This document shows, in pieces, positions 11,427 through 21,470 of a DNA stretch of 64,000 bases. The stretch's first letter is position 1. The number at the start of each line of letters is the position of its first letter. The DNA comes from Antitrichia curtipendula (Eukaryota > Streptophyta > Bryopsida > Hypnales > Leucodontaceae), in NCBI GenBank assembly GCA_951230915.1, contig OX579642.1, positions 2,294,001-2,358,000 on the forward strand. The letters run 5' to 3'. Under the pieces are notes generated by a model. It was not told the DNA's origin and did not search any database. It worked only from the letters and a program-made list of their open reading frames with translations. The position numbers and the translations under genes are program-made.

Positions 11427-12147
11427 GGTACCAAAAATGATGCTTTCTACAGTGATTAGCCTAACGTTCTAGAGTTAATTTAGTTGCAATTTATTTTTGT
11501 GTATTTGAAAATGAGAGGTACCTACATACAATAATTATTATAAAGACAAATTTGCTTGGTTTTAGGTGATACTACCAATATCTTGGTGTTTAATTGACAA
11601 ATCTACACAACTACAGAAGGATTAGTGGGTGGCTTCTTTTGCCATATCCATGAGGCCTTGTAGGTCAAACTACTACCAATATACCTTTACTTTTTGATAG
11701 TTATTGGACCAATACTGTGAGTATTATTAATATCAAACTCAACTAAGGTGTATGCTACCTTTATTCTATTTAATATATAGAAATCAATGCAAATTTTTGA
11801 CATTAGGGACATTGAAAATAGTTACACATAACTTATACACTTCAAACATTGATCATAATACTTTCTACTATAGAACCAACTAATTTTAAAAATTCTTGTC
11901 AAAAATAATAAACAAATCTGCAGTAAACATATTTTTCTTAAGTAAATGTGTGCAAAAATTAGAAGGTCTCAAAAAAATTTAGACATCTAAATGACCTTGG
12001 CAACATATGCAAGATCTATTATTAATTTTTGTTTGTATTTAGAAATTCAATGTGTACACATTATGAAAGGTTGGCTTGGTAGCAATTTAAGTTAATGAAG
12101 AAAAGAAACATACTATTAAAATATCAAAATATTCTCCAATTTGAATG
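11427..12147. other. AT-rich intergenic sequence
   Basis: No gene, RNA or bounded repeat is seen in this AT-rich stretch. Confidence 0.3.
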
Positions 12148-12264
12148 GATGAGATTGGCATGAATCAAACAAATCCTTTTAAAGAAGATGAGATTGGCAT
12201 GAATCAAACAAATCCTTTTAAAGAAGATGAGATTGACATGAATCAACTGAATCTTTTTCTTAAA
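12148..12264. repeat. 39-bp tandem repeat, three units
   Basis: The unit begins GATGAGATTGGCATGAATCA. Units 1 and 2 (12148-12186 and 12187-12225) are identical and unit 3 is diverged. Since 39 is a multiple of three, a short minus-strand frame (12124-12327) stays open through the array; it has no other sign of being a gene. Confidence 0.75.
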
Positions 12265-13012
12265 GATGATATTGCTATACTCAAGTGAATGTTTATAAAT
12301 TTGAATGCGTGCTACATATTTTCTCATCCATAATCTACATATATATGGATTTAAATAGCTTTATCATTGATGAGATTGCAAGTTAGAATATCTTGAAATA
12401 TTTGAAAATAAAATCCTTAATTTCCAACAACATTCTATATGAGTTAATTATATACTTTGGCATAAACCATGGTAGCTTTTGATAGACAAGAGTAGGTAAT
12501 AAGGCATAAGCACCTAATTGCAACGCTTTTCACTCTCTAACACCTAAAAAATGGTCATGAATGAACACTTTAAACCTCCAAGACTCAAAACCACCTCATT
12601 TTTTCAAGAAGCAACAATGAGAGGTGAGGAGTTTTTTGAAGCAACCAATGAAAGTTGAGATGTTTCATACTTCAAGGTGTTACTGTCCATTCAAAGTGAG
12701 TCTAATGTCAAATATAGGTTATCCTATATTTTCAATTTTAAAAATTTGTGAAATATCACTAGAATTTTGAAAAATTACAAAACCATTAGGGATGCATTTC
12801 TCTTGGGTTCGCTAATAACCTCATCAATTTTTTCTGGTCATTTGGCCTTTGAGGAAGTGGGACTAGAAAAATCTCTTTTAAATGTTGTTGTCCTATATGT
12901 ATTTATATACTTTAGAGACAAAAGATTGTTGCACCAATGTCTCAACCAATGTATAACTACCTTTGTATAACTTTTGTTTGATTCTCTAATCCAAATACCA
13001 TTTGGAAGAAGA
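12265..13012. other. AT-rich intergenic sequence
   Basis: AT-rich, without a supported gene. The short plus-strand frame at 12767-12970 has no motif or compositional support. Confidence 0.3.
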
Positions 13013-13016
13013 TTAA

Positions 13017-14212
13017 CCTCTAAAGTCCCAAGGCCTTTTCTTCATCAAAAAAATACTCAAAACAACCATTTCAATTGCAAAGAGCAAAACAGTTGATTTT
13101 TTAAATATTTAACCATAGATTTTTGCTCTAGACTATTGTAAGAGGGCATGGAAGAATTATAAGAGTGCATGCAAAGTTTTTGACCATATAGATTGTAAGA
13201 TATTTGCATTTACAATGAAAAAAACAAAAAATTTTGAACCTTCCTTGACTAGATTTTTTGGCTTTGAATCTTCTTACCTTAAAAAAAAATTTGCACTACT
13301 GATTTTGAATTTCTAAATTTTTATGTTGAAGAATTTAATTGATAGTTGGAGAAAAAAAATTCAAAATAACATACTTGATTTTCATTCTTAATTATTCTTA
13401 AAAAAATAGTTAAGTAGATGTAGGCACAAGATAGAAGCAAAAACTAAATCATTATTAGTTTTAAGGGGAGAATTGAAGTACACTAATTCCAATGGTCAAA
13501 TTGTTCTAGCAAGCAAAGTCAACTATGTAGAACATTTTTTTTTGAAAAATTATTAAAATTGTGTTTAAAAAAAATGAATCCCACAAGTTCTTTTCTCATG
13601 ATCATGATGCAATGATTGCTCGTAAACCAAAAAGGTCCATAACTTTTACATCACTAATCCAAATTAAATGAATCAAAGCTTCACATATAGGTAGAAATAT
13701 AATCTTTGCCTAAGAGGTTGCAATTTCACATGAGCCTTTTAGCTAATCTTTTTTTCTGGCTCCTTCGGTGCTTGATTGAGGTTGCTAACGCAGCCTCTAG
13801 TGATTGGCTGCCTTCTTGGGTCGGCTTTTGTTTTGTTTCTTCTTTTGATTTGCAATTGATTTTTAAAAAAATGAAAAAAAAATTCATTGGGGACATGATC
13901 CCTAGGTTATGTGTATTGCTTCTCTTTCCAAGGGAAATTGTCCATGTGTTTAAAAAAATTTAAAAATTAAAAAAAAAAAATTTAAAAATTTAAAGATTTA
14001 AAAATTCAATTTTTTGTGATTTTTTTGTATTGCCTAGTGAACTTCTTTTTGGATTTAAGGTGGCATAATTTTTGCTCCCAAGTACCAATTGAAATAAAAA
14101 TTATATTCCTAAAAAGCTAATGTGATTTCCTATCTTCAAAAGAAAAATTGAATATCATGCCACAAATTGTTGCCAAACAAGCCTACTTGAAATCCCAAGA
14201 ATTTCCAAAGGG
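13017..14212 (-). repeat. TTAA-flanked element, family A copy 2, inverted
   Basis: The left end reads CCTCTAAAGTCCCAAGG after TTAA (13013-13016); the right end reads CCAAAGGG before TTAA (14213-14216). Inside, on the minus strand, are diverged versions of the family core (tract around 13620-13690, GGTCCATAACTTTTACATCA). At about 1.2 kb it is longer than the others, with extra sequence around 13700-13950. The ends are decayed, so the assignment rests on the core and the TTAA flanks. Confidence 0.55.
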
Positions 14213-14216
14213 TTAA

Positions 14217-15100
14217 ATTAATTAAAAGAGCTTTCAGGAAATTCATTGATCAGTCCAATCCAATAATTGTAAGCAATACTTTTAGAAAAATGTTGATTCC
14301 CAAAGTATGGATTACCGTGTCAATAGTATATTTGGCAGTTTGTGCTCATTTCTTTAGATATAAATCTAAGCCACAAAAATTGTCTTTTCTGAATTTGAGC
14401 CCAACTATTGAAGTGAAGCTTATCAAGTTTAGTTTCTATTCCAATCTAAAACTTTGACAAATTCCTAAAATCCAATGTTTTATTGGAATTTGAACTCTGG
14501 GCCTTTTAACCATGCAATGCTAATTTTCTAATGACACAACAAATTCTTTTGCACCATGATGTTCTAAACTATAATTTACACCTATGAAGAAATTTTCAGA
14601 TTTTTTAAAACATATATTGGGTTTGATATGAATTTTTTTGACTATTAATTCAAAAATTCATAATAATTTCAAACTCTCACAAAAAATCTGGAGTTTTTGA
14701 GCGATATAGTATGACTTAATCTTTTGGGGGAAAAAAAAATTCCACTCATTTCCAATGTCAAAATGAAGCATCTAGGGTGAGAGAACTTTGATTCATATAC
14801 TTTAGGGTTTCAGGGTTATAGTAGAAGTACCTATTTCTGATAACTAAAGCATTTCAACTTGTAGGATATGGAAAACTCATTGAGAAGTTGAATTCAATGT
14901 GTGCAAACATAAAGATGAGAAAGAATGCAAAGAAAAAGATTTTTTTTCCCATCAAAATATACATTTTATTCAATATAAATGTGGATTATTCATTCGGACC
15001 CATTCCAATCTCTTAGACTCACTTATTATTGTAACATTTGACATTTCTCCCTAATAATGGAGGACAAAGAGATGAGTGGATGAGAAGGTACACAAAGAGA
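14217..15100. other. AT-rich intergenic sequence
   Basis: No open frame of interest and no clear repeat boundaries. Confidence 0.3.
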
Positions 15101-15940
15101 ATCTTTTTCAATGACCAATGCATCCAAGTGTTGTCAACAATAGGTCACCCTATAAAGCCATCCCGGGGGCCGTCATAAATAGGTACCTCTTCCTTAAAAC
15201 AGTTCTCAGTGTCTGTGTGAGAGTGTTCGGCAACAGGTGGAATTTAGTATCTTCACGATTAATATCCACTGAATCAATATCTACACACCTCTTCAACTGG
15301 CAGATAGCTGATTAAGGACAGCGTGCGTCCATAGTATGAATATTTTCTGCTCATCTAGCAGAGTTGAAAGCATTGTACACCCACGAAAGGAGGCACTACT
15401 AAGCAGATAGTGTCTCTCTACATTTACGTATGGCTTCTTTGGTCCTTCAAACAAAAGCAGTCTGATAACTTCCCTTTGTCGACAACTGGGTACCAGTCTA
15501 CTAGGCCAAGTTGTACCGAAACATAATATTGACGACCTCAGCAAACTCAGAGCTCCTTCTACGTCATCTGGAAGAACCAACAATCCCAACAATTGTCAGA
15601 CCACTAAGTGAATGCCACGACCATATCATTCAGCCAGAGTCCTTCTACTTAGTGTTTAAACAAAGAGTGATTCAGCTAGTTTTGACGACTCGTTTTCAGC
15701 ATTTTAAGAAGACCCTTCAATTTTGCAATATGGAAGTTTGTGAAGAGAATGATGCACACTTACGTTTTTGTGATAACCCTCATTCGAAACTTGAACCAAA
15801 TGGAACCCCGAGAGGTTACACTTTCAAACGAAGAGATGAAATTTGCGAATTGAAAATGGGAATAATAGTTCTCCTAGCTCTTCACTGAGAGCGCGCAATC
15901 CTCCGAGTTTGGGCAGGCTCTTAGCAAGCGTTTCCCAATT
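15101..15940. other. GC-richer flank 3' of the PPR gene
   Basis: Composition is closer to genes than to the spacers. Open frames on both strands (15118-15315, 15293-15592, 15511-15888) carry no known domain. The likeliest reading is 3' untranslated or former coding sequence of the minus-strand PPR gene. Confidence 0.3.
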
Positions 15941-17008
15941 TCATACAGCACCCAACCGGCTACATGCATCAACAACCGTGTTCCTGGTGATTTCATTTGG
16001 CTGCACACCTTCTCTTTGCATTTGCTCGTACAAATCCAGCGCCTCCTCAGCACGACCATTGAGAACATAGCCCGAAATAAGCGCAGTCCACGAGATTACA
16101 TTCTTCCTGGGAAGATTGTCAAACACCTTTCGTGCATCTTCTAAACTGCGGCATTTGCTATACATTTTGATGAGAGCCGTGCCCACTTTCTCATCTGTGT
16201 CATACTCTGCAAGCTTAATCTGGTCGTGTAACCATTTGCCCTTCTGTAAAAACTCAGGTCTCGTACATGCCTTCACCAAAGCCAGAAAAGTCATCTTGTT
16301 GGGATGCATGCCGGCTTCCCGCATGGCTTCAAACCGTTCGAAAGCTTCCTCGCCGTGACCCGCCTGAGCATATCCAGCAATCATAGTCGTCCATAGACCT
16401 ACGTCTTTTCTTGGAAGTTTATCGAACACTCGACGGGCATCCACCAGACTTCCACATTTGCTATACATTCGGACAACGGCCGTCTGTATACGAACGCTGA
16501 GTTCAAGGCCCGACTCGATGATCACCTTGTGAAGACGTTGGCCCTCATCCAAGTGCGATGGTTCATTGCACGACTTTAGGATGCTCAGAAAAGTGGCCAT
16601 GTCTGGTTGGATTCCCTCAATCCTCATAACCCTAAACGTTTCTAAGGCCCGCTCGCGAAGACCGGCCAGGCAGTAGCCCTCAATCAAGGCATTCCATACA
16701 ATGAGGTCCCGGTTCGGCATTCCAGTAAAAACACGATGCGCATCTTGTGCACTGCCACATCGAAAATACATGCAAATGAGAGCGGTCCCGACACGCACAT
16801 CCGACTCCAAACGCTGTTTGAAAATGAGATCGTGCACGCGCTTCCCACCTTCAAGGTCATTAGGGCCAGCAAAAGCTTTCAACAGGCTCAAGAAGGTGAT
16901 CCGGTTCGGTCGCAGGTGCTCATCTTGCATCCGGAAGAAAAGCGAAAAAGCTTCCCGAGGGCGCCCTTGTTGCGCGAACCTTGAAATCGCGGCATTACAT
17001 GAAATCAA
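15941..17008 (-). CDS. Pentatricopeptide repeat (PPR) protein, 5' end missing
   Basis: The frame codes about 355 residues made almost wholly of PPR motifs in a PLS-like order; about ten can be counted. Typical signatures are visible: GTALICMYFRCGSAQDAHRVF, WNALIEGYCLAGLRERALE, MYSKCGSLVDARRVFDKLP, WTTMIAGYAQAGHGEEAFE and SWTALISGYVLNGRAEEAL. PPR proteins bind organelle RNA by matching repeats to bases and act in editing, splicing or stability. The frame ends shortly after the last motif, with no E or DYW domain, so an editing enzyme cannot be claimed. No ATG opens it: the frame continues upstream to a stop at 17048-17050, with a possible splice acceptor between, and the 200-N gap begins at 17091. 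The true 5' exons and any transit peptide are probably in or beyond the gap; a truncated pseudogene is the alternative. Confidence 0.85.
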   Translation of the reverse strand: MISCNAAISRFAQQGRPREAFSLFFRMQDEHLRPNRITFLSLLKAFAGPNDLEGGKRVHDLIFKQRLESDVRVGTALICMYFRCGSAQDAHRVFTGMPNRDLIVWNALIEGYCLAGLRERALETFRVMRIEGIQPDMATFLSILKSCNEPSHLDEGQRLHKVIIESGLELSVRIQTAVVRMYSKCGSLVDARRVFDKLPRKDVGLWTTMIAGYAQAGHGEEAFERFEAMREAGMHPNKMTFLALVKACTRPEFLQKGKWLHDQIKLAEYDTDEKVGTALIKMYSKCRSLEDARKVFDNLPRKNVISWTALISGYVLNGRAEEALDLYEQMQREGVQPNEITRNTVVDACSRLGAV

Positions 17009-17090
17009 GTTCCAAGTACTAATTCTCGATCCCCCTACTCCTCCCTTCTATCACGAACCGCGTTCGTACTGCTGTGAATGCTGTGATACC

Positions 17091-17290
17091 NNNNNNNNNN
17101 NNNNNNNNNNNNNNNNNNNNNNNNNNNNNNNNNNNNNNNNNNNNNNNNNNNNNNNNNNNNNNNNNNNNNNNNNNNNNNNNNNNNNNNNNNNNNNNNNNNN
17201 NNNNNNNNNNNNNNNNNNNNNNNNNNNNNNNNNNNNNNNNNNNNNNNNNNNNNNNNNNNNNNNNNNNNNNNNNNNNNNNNNNNNNNNNNN
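17091..17290. other. Assembly gap, 200 N
   Basis: All bases are N. The round length suggests a placeholder, so the real distance between the PPR gene and the repeats to the right is unknown. Confidence 0.99.
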
Positions 17291-17610
17291 ACGACCATTT
17301 TTTGGTTGCTACCCAACTTCGGGCAAAATGTTTGGGAAAAAAAAAAAAAATTTCAACTTCTTTTTTTTCCCCCAAAAGATTGAATTGTTTTTCAATATTG
17401 ATATTAGAAACTAAGATTGCTATAATCAAACAAAAATTATAAGAGAAATAGCACAAAGTATTTAGAATTGGCTAGTGTTGGAAAAACTTACTGTTTTGGA
17501 AAAGTGTTGGTCGGTGTTCTCATTTCTAGATCTTATGCATTTTTTCACATATCAATAGAAACCACAATTTTGATCAATTAAATAAAAATTCAAATCCTAA
17601 AGGTAGAGAT

Positions 17611-17816
17611 TGCAGTTTTGGTGAATTTTTGAAGCTATATCTTCAAAATTCATTTGAAGAGAATCTAAAAATAATTTTGTAGTTTTGACCATATGGATAC
17701 TTTCTACTTTTTATGCTTCACATTATCTTCTTTGATGCAAACTTTAAAAAAGTTATAGAACTTATATTTTAAAACACATTAGTGTTTTGTCCCAACCCCT
17801 TGGGCTTTTGGAAATT
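17611..17816 (+). repeat. Dispersed repeat, right-hand part, copy at 56751-56952
   Basis: The sequence matches 56751-56952 through GGTGAATTTTTGAAG, TATCTTCAAAATTCATTTGA and GACCATATGGATACTTTCTA. The end is CCTTGGGCTTTTGGAAATTAA, a decayed form of the CTTTTAGGGGTTAA seen at the other copy. The left boundary was not found. No coding potential. Confidence 0.55.
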
Positions 17817-17820
17817 AAGA

Positions 17821-18207
17821 TCATTCTAATAAATATTGCAGAAGTTGAAAATGGTCAATATCAAACCATGTAGCTTAAGATATATTCTAAAAAATATTAA
17901 TTAATTTTATTGAATTGTATAGATTAGTATCTATTCAAAAACCTTTGAACCATTTAGTTTTGAATAATGAGGTGAAAGTTATGAGGAGTTTTATTTTGCA
18001 AACAATGAAGGCAAAAAACACATATAAAGTTGTTTATTGGAATCCAATTTTGACAAATTTCAAATAAAAACCAAATAAATAAATAATATATACATATATA
18101 CATCAATTATTTACTTGAGCATTCTTACTACTTGAATTAATAATTATCAATTTCTTGTAAAAGTTATTAGCGGTTTAGTTTTTTCTTTTGTTAAATACCA
18201 CTTGCCA
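17821..18207 (+). repeat. Family C repeat, left part, interrupted
   Basis: It matches about 46500-46910 (shared words CATTCTAATAAATATTGCA, GATTGTATAGATT or GAATTGTATAGATT, and a GAACCATT tract). The match breaks at 18208, where a family A element begins, and resumes at 19117. Confidence 0.6.
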
Positions 18208-19116
18208 CTTTATAAAGGACCGTTTGTTCCCTCGGGAGACAATTTGGGCAGGTTCCTATAACCTCAATTTTTAGTCAAACTTTTTGGAAATTTTTAAGGA
18301 TGCGCAATTGAGTGAGAGGTTTCTGGATATACAATTTTTATTTCAATTGGTGCGTAGAAGCAAAAGTTATGGTACAATTAGCAAAATCAAAATTTGGTAG
18401 GCAATACAAAAAAAAAAAAAAAAAGTCAAAATTAAATTTTAAAATTTTTCTTCCTAAAAGATTATATTTTTTTTCTACATTTGAAGCTTTGATTCATTCT
18501 ATTTGGACTAGTGATGAGAAAGTTATGGACAATCTTAGTTTTTTGGGCAATCTAAGCATCTTCTCAAAAAAATAACTTATAGAACTCATTTTTGAATGCA
18601 ATTTTTATAATTTTTCAATTTTTTTTATTAGATAGGATTTAGTTTGCATGCTCAAACAATCTTACCATTGGGATTATTGTGTTTCAATTCCATCTCAAAG
18701 CTATTAACAATATAGTGTTCCCTTCAATTTTGAACCTACTTTACTTAACAATCTTTTAATGAGTAAAAATTAATTAATTTTTTTTTAGATTTTCAACTCA
18801 ACTATTCAACATAAAATATTAGGAAAACGTCATCTTTAGTGCAAAAATTTTAAGTTAATAAGATTCAAAGCCAAAAAATCTAATTGAATAAGGTGCAAAA
18901 AAACTTTTTTTCTTCACTTCAAATGCAAATATCTTGCAATCTATGTGGTCAAAGTTCCTGAAATTTCTTCCACACATTCTTATATTAATATAGTATAAGA
19001 TCCTATGGTTAGATATGCAAAAAAATAAATAAAAATCTAAAGCTTTTATCTTTTTGCAATAGACATGGCAGTTTTGAGTGTCTTTTGATGGAATAAATGC
19101 CTTGGTCCTTTCGGGG
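18208..19116 (+). repeat. TTAA-flanked element, family A copy 3, nested in family C
   Basis: It is about 909 bp, almost the length of the copy at 3491-4397, and similar to it throughout (ACCGTTTGTTCCCTCGGGAG at the left; the same ATTCATTCTATTTGGACTAG core). The right end reads, on the other strand, CCCCGAAAGGACCAAGG, followed by TTAA (19117-19120). The left end is damaged (TTTATAAAGGACC). It interrupts a family C repeat whose uninterrupted form lies near 46850-47060. Confidence 0.7.
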
Positions 19117-19450
19117 TTAAAGATGAATATGAAATTTTTTCTAGTCAAATTTTTTTTCAACATATTGACCAAATAAAATAATTTCTCATTATATAGTTTT
19201 TTTTTCCTAAAATTTTAAAAGGCAAAACTTCACCTAAGGAAGGACTTGAAAAAAACAACTATTTGAAGTTTAGGCAATCGGTGGATTTAGAGTAAGAATC
19301 CCAGCAATTGAATTTGTTAAAATATAAATATAAATGATGATTTAAGCCTTGATTTTTATACAAGTGTTTGAAGCAATTTTGGGCCTCAAAACACCATAAT
19401 ATTTTAGGAATGAAAAATAGTTTTTTGGAAGTTGGAAACTTGCTTCCTTT
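19117..19450 (+). repeat. Family C repeat, right part
   Basis: Matches about 46925-47300 with shared words AATGAATATGAA or GATGAATATGAA, TTTCAACATATTGAC and GAATTTGTTAAA. The right boundary of the family is not clear. Short open frames here are not convincing. Confidence 0.5.
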
Positions 19451-20400
19451 GGTTTTCACAAGCCTCCCTTCAAAATTTTACTATTCAATAATTCTTATTT
19501 GCCTTCTGCAACTATTTCACTCTTTCCTATGTAGAATTATAGAGTTTGGATTTTGAAAACAACCAGAAGTATTTAGAATATTTATCACCACATAATTGGT
19601 TCTCCTTCAAGGGCGTTAAACTAGATTTTGAACTTCCCATTCAAAAGTTAGCTTTCACATTTGTTCTGACACCTGTTAATCACAGCAATTATAAAAGGTG
19701 AATGTGCCCCAAACCAAGAATGTACTAAAAACACACACTATATTTATATCTTTCAATGTAGAATTAAACTAAAAGTACTAACCTTAAGAGAGCAACTAAT
19801 ATCCTTTATTTGAATTATGAATGTTTTTAAGAGCCTCTTATCCAAGCTACTGAAAATGAAAAAATAATTTTTGCCTATTTTTCATCAATGCAATTAGAGT
19901 GGTCACTTGATGCTTCATGAGTATTATCAAGGTTCAGAATGAGTTTATGTAAGGATGGGAAGGAAATGAAAACTTACAAAAATGAAGATTTATGTCTAAA
20001 TTCTACATGATATTTTTGAGTTAAGGATTGACAAGAACAATACTTCACAAATCATGATAGTCATCAATATACTTGTCCAAATTTGCATTGCCCAAAATTG
20101 CTTGACTTGCATAAAATTGATGACTATGAAGAGCAAAATATTAAGGAATGGCCTTACCAACAAATCTTAAAGAGTAAATTTAAAAAAAAAAGCAACATTT
20201 AATGTGGACAATCAAAAACTGTGAAGAGCAATGAAGCCACATTGGAATTTCAATGCGCACACTTTTAACATCTATTGACCAAATTGAAATGCAAATCTTG
20301 ACTATGACTGAATACATTGCAAAATCTCAGCCACTATGTGAAAAGGATTCTACGCCTAAATCAAAGATGCAATATTAAGTGGTACTTTCAATTTGCAGAG
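19451..20400. other. AT-rich intergenic sequence
   Basis: No gene, RNA or bounded repeat recognised. GC content rises from about 20400 toward the kinase gene. Confidence 0.3.
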
Positions 20401-20564
20401 GATTTTAGCAATTTAGCCGGTGTCAATTTGAGTTTGGAGGAAATTGCCCGCCGAGAAATTGATATCACAGAAAATACCGATAAACCGGTAGAGTTTTGCA
20501 GTTGAGAGGATGCAACCGGTGTCCATTTCCTTGGTTTGAGGAAATGAAACCGGGGGAGCTCCAA

Positions 20565-20753
20565 GTCGGAAAGCGAGCCTCGGATGGGACGAACCTGACG
20601 TTCTCCGTGCTGATGCAGAGGCTCGGACCCCCAAGTCTAAGCCGAACCTCCATCCGATCCGGTGGCGCAACTTGACTTGCGTATGATACACCAACAGTCA
20701 CTCCCCTAGCCTAGAATTGTCAGGTCCGTCCCATCCGAGGCTCGCTTTCCGAC
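20565..20753. promoter_or_regulatory. Inverted repeat upstream of the kinase gene
   Basis: A 26-base word (20565-20590, starting GTCGGAAAGCGAGCC) recurs as its exact reverse complement at 20728-20753, and weaker pairing continues inward through ACCTGAC. The arms are about 137 bases apart, within the GC-rich upstream region of the LRR-kinase gene. It could be a remnant of a fold-back element, or an RNA hairpin if the leader starts upstream of it. No known element is recognised. Confidence 0.75.
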
Positions 20754-21470
20754 GCCATGAGTTGACAAACATCCCCCAACTTTATGGCGCACAGTGCGAC
20801 CTACCTCCGGACCCGAAGCATCAGGTTCGGACGCAGCGTCGGTTTCCAGTCTTCTCCGGACTTTGGTTCGGATCAGCCTCAGCGATTGGTCTCGGGTTTC
20901 GGGGTTTGGTTTGCCGTCTAGCCTCGGGTCTTAGTTTCCTGGGGAAGGGCGGACCGAGAGGGAAGCTTTGTCGGTTTTTCGGGCTCCGAGAGACGTGAAT
21001 CGGGGCACGGTCCGCGACGATTTGTGCAGTTGCGGGTCTGTTTTCGGTCAGTGCCTGCTACTTGACGTTTTTCTGTATTTAGCGATACCGAGACTGCGTT
21101 ATTTGGTGACGAAATCGATCCTCTGTTGGTGTTTTGCTGAGCTTTTTTCTTGAGTGCGGAGCAAGGCGGCGAAGTGAGCGTTGCGGATTTGGTGTTTGTT
21201 GTGTGCTTTTTGGTGGAGAGTTCATTGGAGGAATTGCCTCTTTGGCGTGGCTGTGATATTTTTTCGTATTGGATATGTCACCAAGCGGTGCGGGGAGCCT
21301 CGGGGGGAGGGTTACGGTACTTATGGAGGTTTTGAGTACAGAAGTGGCGGGAGCTTGGAGTTTGAAAATTCGCTGACAAGCGCCTGGATTGAGTGATCAG
21401 GTTAGAGCATGTGTTAGTATTGTTGGCGGCATTGAGTCAATGCGCGGTGTGACTGCGTGGTGTTGGAGGC
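20754..21470 (+). promoter_or_regulatory. Probable promoter and 5' leader of the LRR-kinase gene
   Basis: The sequence is GC-rich relative to the spacers and leads directly into the first coding exon. No clear TATA box is seen. Several short upstream open frames with ATG starts are present (for example 20968-21153 and 21150-21335), which could dampen translation if the leader includes them. Confidence 0.4.

Noticed and set aside
16701..17456. Frames of 237, 145, 122 and 93 codons running through the N block
   Set aside because: They stay open only because N codons read as X; none has a motif outside the gap.
20413..20998. Open frames in the GC-rich upstream region of the kinase gene
   Set aside because: They overlap the inverted repeat and lack domains; composition explains their length.
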